This document shows positions 1-9,039 of a stretch of 64,000 bases of DNA, piece after piece. The notes under the pieces were generated by a model. It did no database searches, was not told where the DNA came from, and saw only the letters and a list, made by a program, of their open reading frames with translations. The translations under genes were made by a program, and so were the position numbers. Origin of the DNA: Isoetes taiwanensis (taxonomy: Eukaryota > Streptophyta > Lycopodiopsida > Isoetales > Isoetaceae); contig JAJEKV010000049.1 of assembly GCA_021234155.1 (NCBI GenBank), positions 2,321,487 through 2,385,486 of the forward strand. The letters run 5' to 3'. The stretch's first letter is position 1; every line of letters starts with the position of its first letter.

Positions 1-1556
1 GCCATTCCACGAAGCGTTGAAAAGAATGGGCATAAAAAAAGTATTCGCTCCACGTCCACAAATTGTCGAGAATACAAGGGTTACTAGGACAAAGATGGTG
101 TATGCCATATTAGGAGAGATGCACCACGTTGAATGTCTTTGGTCCCCGCCATAGCCATAAAAGATAAGAATGGCAAGGATTGTTGTGATATAGTTGGAAT
201 GAATGAACATAATAATCTTTGGGTTGACACAGGTTACTCTCTTACAATTCCTTGTCAAATATTATGACTTAACAGTTGCAGAAACTAATGGTGAGATTGA
301 AGTTTGCATAAAATTGGATGAAATGGAACTGACCAAGTTTGAGAAGTATGAGAGGGTATCCGTTGTCATCATGAATAGAGCAATTGAGAAGAGCAACAAG
401 AATAACAAAAAAGATGTCGAGGTGACGGACGAGGAGAAGAAGCGTGCGGAAAAATGGTTCTCATGTCAATCTGAAGATGACACCTGGTGGTTAGATCTCT
501 TTAAAATTCAGAAAGAAACCCACGAGGTATTGAAATGGGTGTTCAATCAAACTGACATCCCGAGTCTAATATCTAGATTCGAGGGAGGGGAAAAATTGCA
601 AGTAGATCACTATGGATCTTACAAAGTAATTTTTCACTTGGCGTCTGATTTAAAAACTGAGAAAGCAATGTACAACATAAGTGGAGGAGGACAAGGAACA
701 TGCAAAAGTTATGCAGATCGCAATCATGCAAGGAAGTCAAGAAATCTTTGGGAAGACTGTTTCAACCTTGTCCCTTAACCAAGCAAATGCTCCTAATAGA
801 GGAGAAGAAGATCCCAAGTTCCATGGCATTTTCCCCATTCCATTAGAGAGGGTTCATATCACGCACTTTGCACGCGGCTTTGTGAGAATCATCGACAAGA
901 TGATATTTTTGAGCCGCGAGATGGTCGTGTGGAACATTTCGGACAAGAAGAGAAGAGAGGAAGGAATTCGTGAGAGTTGAACATGTTCTATCGAAGCGAG
1001 GTTTGCATGGTGGGAATGTAAGATTAGAGCTCGATGAGAGCAGGGGGGAAGAACAAGTGTGCCTCGTAAGGTGTCAATTGAGGGGTGAAAGCTCGACGCT
1101 TCATAAAGAATCATAGAGAGGCTCGAACGGAAACCGGATGGGAGAAAAGGTCTATGAATTTGGAAAATTGGTTGGTTGATGCGGAGCGGGACCGCCTGAG
1201 ATGGCGTTCGATTCGGCATTGAGGAAAAAAAAAGCATGGGATGCATTGTCTGAATTGTTCCCATACATTCAGAGAATGGACCTCACAAGAGAAGATGCAG
1301 AAATGTTCGTGCAAGCGAATAACAAATTTATTAAAGCTTTCATAGACGCATGGGGAGAGAGTGAAGTCACGCACTACTTGCACATCTTTTGGGCTCATGC
1401 ACCTTGGTTTTTTAGGAAGTATGGAAGCCTAGCAGTGTGGAGTGCACAAGGCATGGAGAAGTCGCATAAACAAGCTAAAATAGCCTTTCATCGTAACAAA
1501 CAAGGTGACCTAGCAAACGCACTAATGACCTGCGTTTGCACCACAAAAAGGAATCT
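1..1556 (+). pseudogene. 5' part of a broken uncharacterised gene (transposase-like family?)
   Basis: A coding signal runs through at least three frames: about 2-778, 681-980 and 1201-1556. This implies several frameshifts, and the 5' end lies outside the window. Recognisable stretches are HEALKRMGIKKVFAPRPQ near the start, FPIPLERVH near 830, and in the last third THYLHIFWAHAPWFF and VWSAQGMEKSHKQAK. I recall similar H-rich and GxEKxH patterns in uncharacterised, often transposon-associated eukaryotic proteins, but cannot name the family. The reading frame is cut at 1556 by an insertion; the missing C-terminal part resumes in the same phase at 4612. No intron signal is needed to explain the break. 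It lies on the opposite strand from the cluster genes at 5-13 kb but ends at one of their shared palindromes. Function unknown; non-functional as it stands. Confidence 0.55.
1545..1556. repeat. left 12-bp target-site duplication
   Basis: AAAAAGGAATCT here recurs exactly at 4600-4611. Both lie inside the same coding frame of the interrupted gene, at offset 3055, so removing one copy plus the intervening DNA keeps phase. Confidence 0.7.
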
Positions 1557-2013
1557 TTCAAAGATTCCCTAAAAAAACCATAAATTTTGCCACTTTTGGG
1601 GGGTCAAATAAAAAAATGGCCCTCAATTTACAATTCTGTTACCCATTTTAGGGCCCAAAATTACAGGAAAATTTTTGTTTTGTTAATATTACACCCCCAA
1701 ACTAGGTGTAAAACTAAAATCACATTTAGGTGGATTTGGGACACAATTGGAAATTGGGAAAATTGAAGAACCACTAGAGTCTTAACCAAAACTAAAAGCT
1801 AAAACGTGCAACTCAAGGCGTATTCCATTTGTTATTACTACAAGAGAACCACAAGTTGTTATGCGTGCCTAGGCAAGCGAGAAAGTTACAAGACACTAGT
1901 AGTGCACATAGCAAATCAAAAGAAAAAAAATGTCAAGCTAGACACCATGCAACTTTTGGATTAACAAAACAGAGAAAAGAGCTAAATAAACGAAAACGTG
2001 TCGAAAAAGATAA

Positions 2014-2085
2014 GACGTGTAGGTTAGGAAAGTGGGTAGGTAGGAAAAAGACGTGTAGGTTAGGAAAGTGGGTAGGTAGGAAAAA
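2014..2085. repeat. 36-bp tandem repeat, two copies
   Basis: Two adjacent identical copies begin GACGTGTAGGTTAGG at 2014 and at 2050. They lie within the 3-kb insertion. Confidence 0.85.
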
Positions 2086-4410
2086 GATCTGGTAGGTAGT
2101 GCCCATACGCGCATGGGCAAAGTTTTTAGTTTTTGCCATGCGCGCATAGGCAAGGATATTTTTGCTTAGGTTTTTGCACTCTTTTTCTACTACGAAGTGG
2201 AGATGCCGGCGAAGCGAAGATGCCATGATGATCTTCGAACTGAAGTGTCCAGCACAAGTCCGGTGGCCCTGCCCTGATGATCTTCGAACTGAACTGCACA
2301 TCGCCGGATTGTAGCACCCATTAGCGCTTGAAGACGGATTTAGGTATTTCAATCTACCCTAAAACTTTATAGGTATTAGCAAAGCTTTCACAGATATGTC
2401 GGCAAAGCTTTTACAGATTTAGGTACAAATATGTCGGCAAAGCTTTCACAGTAATGTAAAAAAAAAATTATTTCAAGGTCAGCACAGCTTATGCAGGTCG
2501 GTTATTATGATGAGCATGAAGCAGACATGCAGCAGGTCGGTGGTAATGATGAGCAAAAAACAGGTATATGGATTTGTTGGTGCTTCACCGTTTTGGCTTT
2601 TCTGATGCAAAATTATGAACTGATTTGCATGCAAGTAGCTCCTTGTTTTGTAGCTTGTTTTGTTTGCTTCCGTGGCCTCTCATTTCATAGCTGATTTGCA
2701 CCTGTGGGGTCTGGAGGTTCGAATCCTCTATTGCTTCTATCTTCTTCTTCTGACATGTCTTTTTCTTCTCTTCTTTATGTTTTATGTGTGGTTTCATTTC
2801 TTTTTTATTATAGATATTGGATCTGACATTTAGTATTTGTTGCTCTTTTGAAGCTTTGAGTGCTTCACAGCCTTAACGACAGTTTTCAGAGAGACAATTA
2901 TTTCTCACATGTCTTTAAGAAGCAAGTGTTTTATCCAGGTTGGAATAATTTTGAGGCTTGCCTCAACTATCAGCTTTGAAGGAGGCCTCAATCTGTCAAT
3001 TTGGGAAAATTTGGCCCCAATCTGCTAAAAACTAGCAAAATCTAAACCCAAGAAGATAAATCTGGCCCAAATTTCGCACCAATCCAACTTCTTTGTTGCA
3101 AATCAGAGCCTTGGCATTTCTCAAGAAAAACACTATTTGATCCACAAAATTCAAAAAAAAAAACCTTTTCTCAACTGGTTTACCTTTTAAAAGTGCCAAG
3201 AATGCAATGCAACAAAGAATAAGTTCCAAAATTTAAGGTCTTCTAAGAAAAGAACAAAATATGGGGGAAAAGAAAAACCCTCCACTATGCGGACATAGCT
3301 TGTGGAAGCATGCCCATGCGCTCATAGACAAAACCTACCCAAAAAGTTTACTACCTACTTGTTTTTTCCAAACCTATTCATTTTGTGCTCGTAGCTTGTG
3401 GAAGCTAGCCCATGAGTGCATAGACACTACCTACCCAAAAATTTTACTACCTTACGTGTTATGTTCACTCATTTTATGCTCACTACCATTTTATCGTAAA
3501 CACCTCATTTGTGTCACGTCCACCCACTTTTATCGTAAAGACCTCATTTGTGTCACGTTCAAGAGTCATCAGCAAACTACAATTTGCTCGACATTACACT
3601 TAGGGTTGTCTTTTATAGTGTTAAAAAAGATCCCACCAGCCAATTTTTGAAAGCTATACGTTTTTTTTTTTTTTTATATATTGCCTATGCTCGCATAGCA
3701 TGGCAATCTTTTTTTAGCTATAATTTTTCCTCCTTGTAAGCTATGTGCGCATAACATGCCAATTTTTTTTGCCTTCTTGATAATAGCCTGGGAACCCTTT
3801 TTCTTGTAGTTGGCAATATGTGCGTAGCTCAATACTTATTTTCCAAAGCTAGCATCTTCTTTCCCAAGGTCTAATTTGCACCAAGGACTAATTTGCTTGT
3901 GACTTTGATGTTTCTTATTTGCTTATACAATCCCCAAACATCTCAGTAGTATTCAACAAGGGGAGCATTGTTCAACTAGGCATCACTCAACCGAGTTTTG
4001 TAATGTTATGATAACATGCTTAAGATGTTAAAGGACAATTTTGCACTTTTGTGCATTATACAACTTATGTCATTGCACCCTAAAAATGTATTTGACATCA
4101 AGGACTCACATCAAGTCTCCAATTGTTTCTCTTCAAAGTAATGAAAAGGAAGAACTTGGTGTGAAGGGACATTTGATCGGCAACAGAAATGATCCAGCCG
4201 ACTTTGGTAAGCTATTGGTCTAAGGATCTCCAAAGATCGGAAGAACTTGTGGAGCAAGAAAATGGACAAGAAGATGGTCCTTTTAAGAAGTGCCACTTGC
4301 GTTTGTTGAAGCAAACACCTACCTCCTCTTGATATTTAATGTGTGCTAAAAAAGAACATTTTTTTAAGTGCCTATATTATTGTACTGAATTATTGAAATA
4401 TAACTTTGTT

Positions 4411-4428
4411 GTCTATGCGCGCATAGAC
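4411..4428. repeat. perfect 18-bp palindrome GTCTATGCGCGCATAGAC
   Basis: Best member of a dispersed motif in the insertion. Related imperfect palindromes lie at 2101-2118, 2134-2152, 3311-3328, 3682-3705 and 3741-3755, with a weak one at 6918-6933 outside it. Confidence 0.7.
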
Positions 4429-4599
4429 ATTCTTCCTTTCCTTTGTATTTTTGTGTCGTAAGAAAGTGCATCTTCTTAGTGTGTCTTAACACAAAATCTG
4501 TCGCCCGCTTTTAAAATTGGCCATATTTGGAACGCGACTTTATTTTTTGGTAGTTGTTTTTTTTTAAATAGTCAAAACTGTCGAATTTATGTGTTTTTG

Positions 4600-4611
4600 A
4601 AAAAGGAATCT
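4600..4611. repeat. right 12-bp target-site duplication
   Basis: Exact copy of 1545-1556 (AAAAAGGAATCT). Confidence 0.7.
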
Positions 4612-4903
4612 GCAATTGCACCACAGGTCATTAGCGCGTTTGCACCGTCACCTTGTTAACACTCAAAGAGGGGGTGGAAATGTGGGAACCAACCCTCTAA
4701 GACAGATGACAGAGTGGTTTTATAGAAGGGCGATGGCTAAATACGACAAGAAGGTCGCTTTAAGGAGCAACCCAGAAGTCGTAAACACCATTGACATAAT
4801 GCTGAAGAGAAAACGGAAAGTTGCTTGGCAAAATTCTAGGGCCCCACTAGCATCGCAACAGTGGAGATCTAAGAGACAAAGAATCGGTAAAGTATACTTG
4901 TAA
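4612..4903 (+). pseudogene. 3' part of the interrupted gene
   Basis: An open frame enters from the insertion boundary and ends with TAA at 4901-4903. It contains NTQRGGG and TEWFYRRAM, then a basic C-terminus (SKRQRIGK). The frame is the same as that used before the insertion at 1201-1556, so this is the displaced C-terminus rather than a separate gene. A strong palindrome begins 12 bases after the stop, matching the position of palindromes after the minus-strand genes nearby. Function unknown. Confidence 0.55.
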
Positions 4904-4915
4904 TGTGTAGCATGT

Positions 4916-4977
4916 TCACACGACGCGAAGTACTTGCCTCCAACCTTGTTTGCACAACCGTAGCCGGCGTCGTGTGA
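4916..4977. repeat. intergenic palindrome 1 (TCACACGACGC family)
   Basis: Perfect 11-bp terminal arms TCACACGACGC / GCGTCGTGTGA around a poorly paired loop. It lies between the stop of the plus-strand gene (4903) and the 3' end of the minus-strand gene at 5135, so it could serve both as a 3'-end signal. That role is inferred. Confidence 0.85.
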
Positions 4978-5134
4978 TCTTATTTGTATCATACGGGTGA
5001 GCAGTGGAGTTCGCTATTGCTTGCATTTATGTGGCTTAATAATGGTCGTGTGAAGCTTTACAAGATAATAATAAAAAGGGTTACTTTTGATTAAAGTTGT
5101 GAAAGATGTTACATTGAAAAACAAAATACAACGA

Positions 5135-5605
5135 CTCATTGTTGCTCGGTCGCGAGCTCTTCTTCATTATCTTCATCATCATCATCAGCTCGTCCCTCGT
5201 CTTCGTCTTCATCTCTTCCCCTCAAGCGAGCAATCACCCTATCCAAACGTTCCTCCAATCGTCCACCATCTCTTTGTACATGTCCCGCTCCCGTCCCAAT
5301 AGCACAAGCGTGTTCTTCTTCTGAATTAGCATCCTCGTTGAGTCACCATAACCACCTCGGTCGCGGTTGTTGGGGCATGTCATCCCGTCGACCTTCTATT
5401 CAACCTTTGATTTGCCTCTCCGGCTACGAAGCATGAGAAGGTTGAATTCATTCTCTTCTTCTTTTCTGCTGAATTGTAGCGGCGTTTTCCTTTAGAAGAT
5501 CATCTTGCTCCTTCAACCTCTTCATTAGAACACCCAACACTATGTCGGAAGGGGAGTTCTATCCTCTTCGTTTTCCATTATCGTGGTTGAGGATGTGGAG
5601 GCCAT
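5135..5605 (-). pseudogene. coiled-coil paralogue D, frameshifted
   Basis: The minus strand starts at ATG 5605 (MASTSSTTIMENEED) and continues with DIVLGVLMKRLKEQDDLL, an ENEF segment, an RDMYKEMVDDW segment and LEERLDRVIARLRG, ending in a strongly acidic tail (EDEDE, DDDDED) and TGA at 5135. These pieces lie in different frames, so at least three indels are present. The Ser-rich start followed by DIxxxVxMKRxKE is shared with the copies at 7338 and 8327, which defines a small family. The predicted product is an alpha-helical coiled coil of about 150 residues with no catalytic motif. Palindromes flank it on both sides. Function unknown. Confidence 0.5.
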
Positions 5606-5837
5606 AGATGACAAATGGGAGGGACGTTAAGATTATAGAAGTGAGGAGCAAAGACTCTAACCGGGCGGAAGGAGCACAATGCAAGGACCTCAATTTATAC
5701 ATATTAGCGCTTGAACATATTAACACACTTTCATTGGCTTTGCCGATGCGTGTCGCCGGATTAAATCGGTTGTCCGCTAGAACACATTAATGGCTTGTCA
5801 TTTGGAACACATTAATAACTATTCTAACTACATTGTA

Positions 5838-5902
5838 TATCACACCACGCTGAATCGCGACACGAGCTTTAAAACCCTATGAAGGGTTTAAGCCGTGTGA
5901 TA
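5838..5902. repeat. intergenic palindrome 2
   Basis: Outer arms TATCACAC / GTGTGATA enclose a second hairpin, GCTTTAAAACCC paired with GGGTTTAAGC around a six-base loop. It lies between the start of gene D and the end of the next minus-strand gene. Confidence 0.65.
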
Positions 5903-6025
5903 CATCTTGTCATTCTCTCTACCACGGATATTGAAAATTAAAAATAGGAAACGTAATATTCGGCACATTTGTCAAAAACTTTTCCCATTGAGAAATAAAA
6001 CCAATTACAAACATTAAAAAAAAAA

Positions 6026-6048
6026 CGGGCCCCTCTAGGAGGAGCCCG
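6026..6048. terminator. short GC-rich hairpin after coiled-coil gene C
   Basis: CGGGC-C-CCTC / GAGG-A-GCCCG with a 3-base loop and one mismatch. An A-run adjoins it on the low-coordinate side (a U-run in the minus transcript would not follow, so this is not a bacterial-type terminator). It begins within about ten bases of the likely stop of gene C. Confidence 0.5.
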
Positions 6049-6055
6049 ATGCCTA

Positions 6056-6458
6056 TGATCGCCGGGCAAGCTCTTCACGGAGGGCGTTGATAATTTTTTC
6101 GCTCCTCCAACATGATTGCACGCCCCGCAACCACGTTCTCATATTCCGCAACCTTATCTTCCCGCTCATCGAGTTGGGCTCGGGCAGCCTCTCCCGCTTC
6201 GATTGCGGCCCTAAGCCTCTCTTGGAGGTTATATCTCGTGGCGTGCAATTCGCGGTCTAAGGCAGCCCGCTGATTGTCGCGCACTAAAATCACCTCCCTG
6301 TAGAAGGCGGCCTTTTCCTCTGCCGCAACCAGCTTGGCGACGTCTTCATCATTCTTTTCTTTTAGAAGGCGGATCCGTTCCTCCGCTTCAGCACGAATGT
6401 TCTGAATTTCCTTGACCAAAACTTGAGACAAGGGCAAAAATATGCTAGTGGGTATCAA
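6056..6458 (-). pseudogene. coiled-coil paralogue C, near-intact
   Basis: A minus-strand frame of 127 codons from 6458 is almost wholly alpha-helical: VKEIQNIRAEAEERIRLLKE, then KLVAAEEKAAFYREV, LDRELHATRYNLQERL and EAARAQLDEREDKVAEYE. At an A6 run near 6095 the frame shifts; in the shifted frame helix continues (INALREELARR) and a TAG follows at about 6056, immediately before a GC hairpin. A single indel therefore separates the copy from a plausible full-length form. The first dozen codons come from an inverted repeat (see 6432) and may not be native. It resembles its neighbours in size and heptad character, but the MKRxKE box is not seen. Function unknown. Confidence 0.5.
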
Positions 6459-6684
6459 AAAAACGCGGCCCCAGCACTTAGATCAGCACCCTGGATGTAC
6501 TATTCTATCATAGTATTCCACTTGTTATTAATTGGAGTTGTTACATATTTCTATTGATTACCTAATTACCATGTGCTAGTACCAGTAACACCTTAAACAA
6601 GCTGCCATATGGGGTGCTATATGAGTGCTGTCAGCATGTGTCCGGACGCCTGCTTTTGATACCCACCAGCATACTTTTGCCCAC
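6432..6684. repeat. inverted repeat, about 30-bp arms, 185-bp AT-rich centre
   Basis: The arm at about 6434-6462 (GGGCAAAAATATGCTAGTGG...) is the near-exact reverse complement of about 6653-6682. Short frames leaving the element in both directions begin with the same IPTSIxLP peptide. It may be a small foldback insertion or a shared divergent promoter. Confidence 0.6.
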
Positions 6685-6874
6685 AAGATCTCGGCAGGGA
6701 TGGAACTGGAGCTGGAGGCCATTGAAAGTGATGGGAGAACAGGAGAGATGGCTGAGGGCGGATGTGGTAGAACAGGAGATGGCGGATAGGAGAAGACAAA
6801 GGCCTCCGACGTTTTATATAGAAACTAGAGATACGTTGGAATCTACGGTTGCGAGTACCGATAAAGTTGTGTAA
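6614..6874 (+). CDS. small uncharacterised plus-strand reading frame
   Basis: An 86-codon frame without recognisable domain; Trp- and Arg-rich (WNWSW, ADRRRQRPP). Its first 25 codons lie in the inverted repeat. It ends 80 bases before a perfect 7-bp hairpin (6954-6969). Little supports it beyond openness and position, and it may be a chance frame or the remnant of a gene facing gene C. Confidence 0.2.
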   Translation: MLYECCQHVSGRLLLIPTSILLPTRSRQGWNWSWRPLKVMGEQERWLRADVVEQEMADRRRQRPPTFYIETRDTLESTVASTDKVV

Positions 6875-6953
6875 TAATCCTACGAGGCGAAATTATAGCA
6901 TGCAATTAGGCAATGGTAGCCTATGTTCGCATCATGGGATCCGTCATATCCTA

Positions 6954-6969
6954 GCCGCATGTATGCGGC
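6954..6969. repeat. short hairpin GCCGCAT-GT-ATGCGGC
   Basis: Perfect 7-bp stem with a 2-base loop, in unassigned DNA downstream of the small plus-strand frame. Confidence 0.5.
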
Positions 6970-7186
6970 CGCATAAAAAAAACGGTGTTATTGTGGCGCA
7001 AGATGCCACGTCCTTGGCATGACGTTGTCATCCACAAGCCACGTATGTGAATAGACGTTGTCATCCACATGCAAATTCGCATTTACCTGCAAGTTATCAC
7101 ATAATCTAGCTAGATATTTGTGTTACATATACTTTTCCATTAATAAATTATGAATTTATACATACAACGAGGGTATGCGTTGTGGA

Positions 7187-7253
7187 GATCATCTGACGCG
7201 AAATCCATTGATTGCTACCTAATTGCAAGAATGGCATTTCGCGTCGTGTGATC
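7187..7253. repeat. intergenic palindrome 3
   Basis: GATCAtctGACGCGAAAT pairs with ATTTCGCGTCgtgTGATC; a second stem, ATTGATTGC / GCAAGAAT, extends it inward. It lies downstream of coiled-coil copy A. With its flank it is duplicated at 8127-8194. Confidence 0.85.
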
Positions 7254-7337
7254 TTTTAATAAAACAAAACAAGAGAACAGATAGAAGCAAGAAACAGAGC
7301 AAATTTTTCTTTGAAACAAAAAATATATATACAATGG

Positions 7338-7703
7338 CTACGGATCTTCATGATCCTCAGAGTTGGCAGCCGTAAAGTTGCGCTCTTCATCCTCCGCACT
7401 AAAATTAAGCTTCTTCCTCCATATCTTCTAGCCGCGAATATTGTGTGCAGTTAAAACCGCCCGACCCTACACGGGCCATTGGCCTCTCGGCACTGGTTAA
7501 TGTTGCCACAGCTCAAGGTCTCGCCATGCAAGAGTCCCTCGCGGAATTCTGCAATATGTCCACCGCCTTATCTCTCGGGCGACGCAGACGGGTCAAGGCT
7601 GGCAGGAACCTCCTTGAATCTCTTCATCACCACAAAGCGGGTGATGTCCGCTGGCAGCCTCGGGGCGCCGGGGCCGCTATCGGAGGAGGGATGAAGATGC
7701 CAT
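7338..7703 (-). pseudogene. coiled-coil paralogue A, decayed
   Basis: The minus strand begins with ATG at 7703 (MASSSLLR, then a stop). In another frame it has DITRFVVMKRFKEV, the family box, and it ends near 7338 with AEDEERNFTAANSEDHED and TAG. Large stretches no longer read through. The gene, its 3' flank and palindrome are a tandem duplicate of the unit ending at 8327 (offset about 945 bp); near-identical flank sequence such as AAATCCATTGATTGCTAC occurs in both. Upstream lies a purine-rich GGCGGAA repeat, as in copy B. Confidence 0.5.
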
Positions 7704-7708
7704 CGGAG

Positions 7709-7850
7709 GAGAAGGCGGAAGGCGGAAGGCGGAAGGGGGGAGAAGATGAGCGTAAGGCGGAAGGCGGAAGAGGATCGGAGGAGAAGGCGGAAGGCGTAAG
7801 GCGGAAGGCGAGAAGATGAGCGTAAGGCGGAAGGCGGAAGAGGATCGAGG
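7709..7850. repeat. GGCGGAA-type purine-rich minisatellite
   Basis: Irregular repetition of GAAGGCGGAAGGCGGAAG with GATGAGCGTAAG spacers, located at the 5' side of paralogue A. A shorter relative lies at about 8725-8775, 5' of paralogue B. Confidence 0.75.
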
Positions 7851-7906
7851 TCGAAGGCAAGATAGAAGGTCTTCTATTTATAACAGGGATTTCAGAGTAG
7901 CTTGAG

Positions 7907-7968
7907 TCACACGACTTGAAGGATGCCGTGGGTCAGGAAAATCGACCGTTACTTCTCGCGTCGTGTGA
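7907..7968. repeat. intergenic palindrome 4
   Basis: Arms TCACACGAC / GTCGTGTGA with a non-pairing centre of about 44 bases. It is upstream of paralogue A and downstream of the paralogue B unit. Confidence 0.7.
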
Positions 7969-8126
7969 GGAAAAAGGACGTTACTTCTTCTAACGCCTTT
8001 TCTTCAGAAAGCTCGTGTGATAATTATTATTGATAATTTCGGTGATACAATCTATACATAAGTAATTTTTATCGATACATAACTAAAGATAGAACTTCTC
8101 ATTGAAGCAAAATAGAGCGGCATGGA

Positions 8127-8194
8127 GATCACCACGGCGAAATCCATTGATTGCTACTTAATTGCAAGCAAGGCATTTCAAGCGTCGTGGTGAT
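8127..8194. repeat. intergenic palindrome 5, variant arms
   Basis: GATCACCACGgCG pairs with CGtCGTGGTGAT. Compared with the other palindromes both arms have changed together (CACACGACG to CACCACG, CGTCGTGTG to CGTGGTG), so pairing is kept. The inner bases match palindrome 3. Confidence 0.8.
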
Positions 8195-8326
8195 ATTTTA
8201 ATAAAAACGGAACATACATTGGAACAACAGGATAGATAGAAGCAAAAAATAGAGAAAACTTTTCTTTGAAGCAAAAAATAGATAGATACAACGGCTAGTA
8301 CAACGGCTAGGGATCTTCACGATCCT

Positions 8327-8713
8327 CTAGCTGATTTTCATGTCCTGCAGCTGAAGCCGTAAGGCTGCGTTCTCATCCTCCGCAGCTCGGAGCTTCTTTT
8401 CCATATCTTCTAAGGCCTGCGAAATCATGTGAGCAGTTTCAACCGCCGCCCGGCCGCGGCTCATTCGCCTCTTGGTACATGGCGAATGTTTCCACGAGCT
8501 CAATGTCTCTTCGTCGCGGTGCCAGCTCCCTCGTGAAGGCTAATCATCGGCCGACCGCCTCATTGTTCTCGGCGACGAGACGGTTGTTTTCATCATGGAT
8601 CTCCTTGAATCTCTTCATCACCACTGCAAGGGTGATGTCCACGGGCAGCGACTACGGGGCTGGGGAGTGCTATCTTGGCGTGGTCGCTTGCTAGATGAAG
8701 ATGATGATGCCAT
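8327..8713 (-). pseudogene. coiled-coil paralogue B, frameshifted
   Basis: From ATG 8713 the minus strand reads MASSSSSSKRPRQDSTPQP, a Ser stretch and a KRPR patch that could be a nuclear signal. In successive other frames it has VDITLAVVMKRFKEIHDE with NNRLVAENNEAV, then LAFTREL and DIELVETFAMYQEANE, then ISQALEDMEKKLRAAEDEN and LRLQLQDMKIS before TAG at 8327. At least three indels break it. The order (Ser-rich head, KR patch, two or three heptad helices) is the clearest picture of the family. A bZIP-like or structural coiled coil is possible, but a basic region directly joined to a leucine zipper is not evident. Confidence 0.5.
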
Positions 8714-8817
8714 CGAGCGAGGAAGGTGGAAGGCGGAAGCCGGAAGTAGAAGATGAGAAGAAGGCGGAAGGCGATCGGAGGTCAGCGTGGACATCGGTCT
8801 TCTATTTATAACATGAG

Positions 8818-8846
8818 TCACACGAGTTGCTTCTCGCGTCGTGTGA
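8818..8846. repeat. short palindrome 6
   Basis: TCACACGA ... TCGCGTCGTGTGA with a short loop; upstream of paralogue B. Confidence 0.6.
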
Positions 8847-8903
8847 GGAATAAATAAATTAATTGTCTTTTTCCAATAATATTTCATTTCTTCGAGATAG
8901 ATA

Positions 8904-8965
8904 TCACACGACGCGAAAACCTAGATATGACAGAAAATCAGACTGATGTATTTCGCGTGATGTGA
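8904..8965. repeat. intergenic palindrome 7
   Basis: TCACACGACGCGAAA pairs with TTTCGCGTGATGTGA with one or two mismatches. It lies about 80 bases beyond the apparent 3' end of the next minus-strand gene. Confidence 0.8.
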
Positions 8966-9039
8966 ATAAATACAAATAAAATAATTTTTATTAGGAATTT
9001 GGAAGGACAATCTGTACATAAATAATTTTACCGATACAA

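Larger units (their letters stand above)
1557..4599. mobile_element. about 3.04-kb insertion in the gene, class uncertain
   Basis: This AT-rich block separates two in-phase halves of one gene and is bounded by a 12-bp direct repeat. The ends are weakly inverted: the left end reads CCATAAATTTTGCCAC and the reverse complement of the right end reads ACATAAATTCGACAG, a partial match. The long duplication and poor inverted ends could fit a Mutator-like non-autonomous element, but a LINE-type or Helitron-like insertion cannot be excluded. I see no transposase. Inside are a 36-bp tandem repeat, a 60-bp imperfect duplication (3298-3361 and 3390-3455), a T17 tract at about 3661 and many short palindromes around TGCGCGCA. 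Confidence 0.5.

Noticed and set aside
2699-2740. tRNA T-arm-like GGTTCGAATCC
   Set aside because: No acceptor stem, D-arm or anticodon arm can be folded around it; at most a tRNA-derived SINE relic.
7709-7850. Coding repeat protein in the GGCGGAA tract
   Set aside because: All frames give low-complexity Arg/Glu/Gly; it lies where the 5' leader of paralogue A should be.
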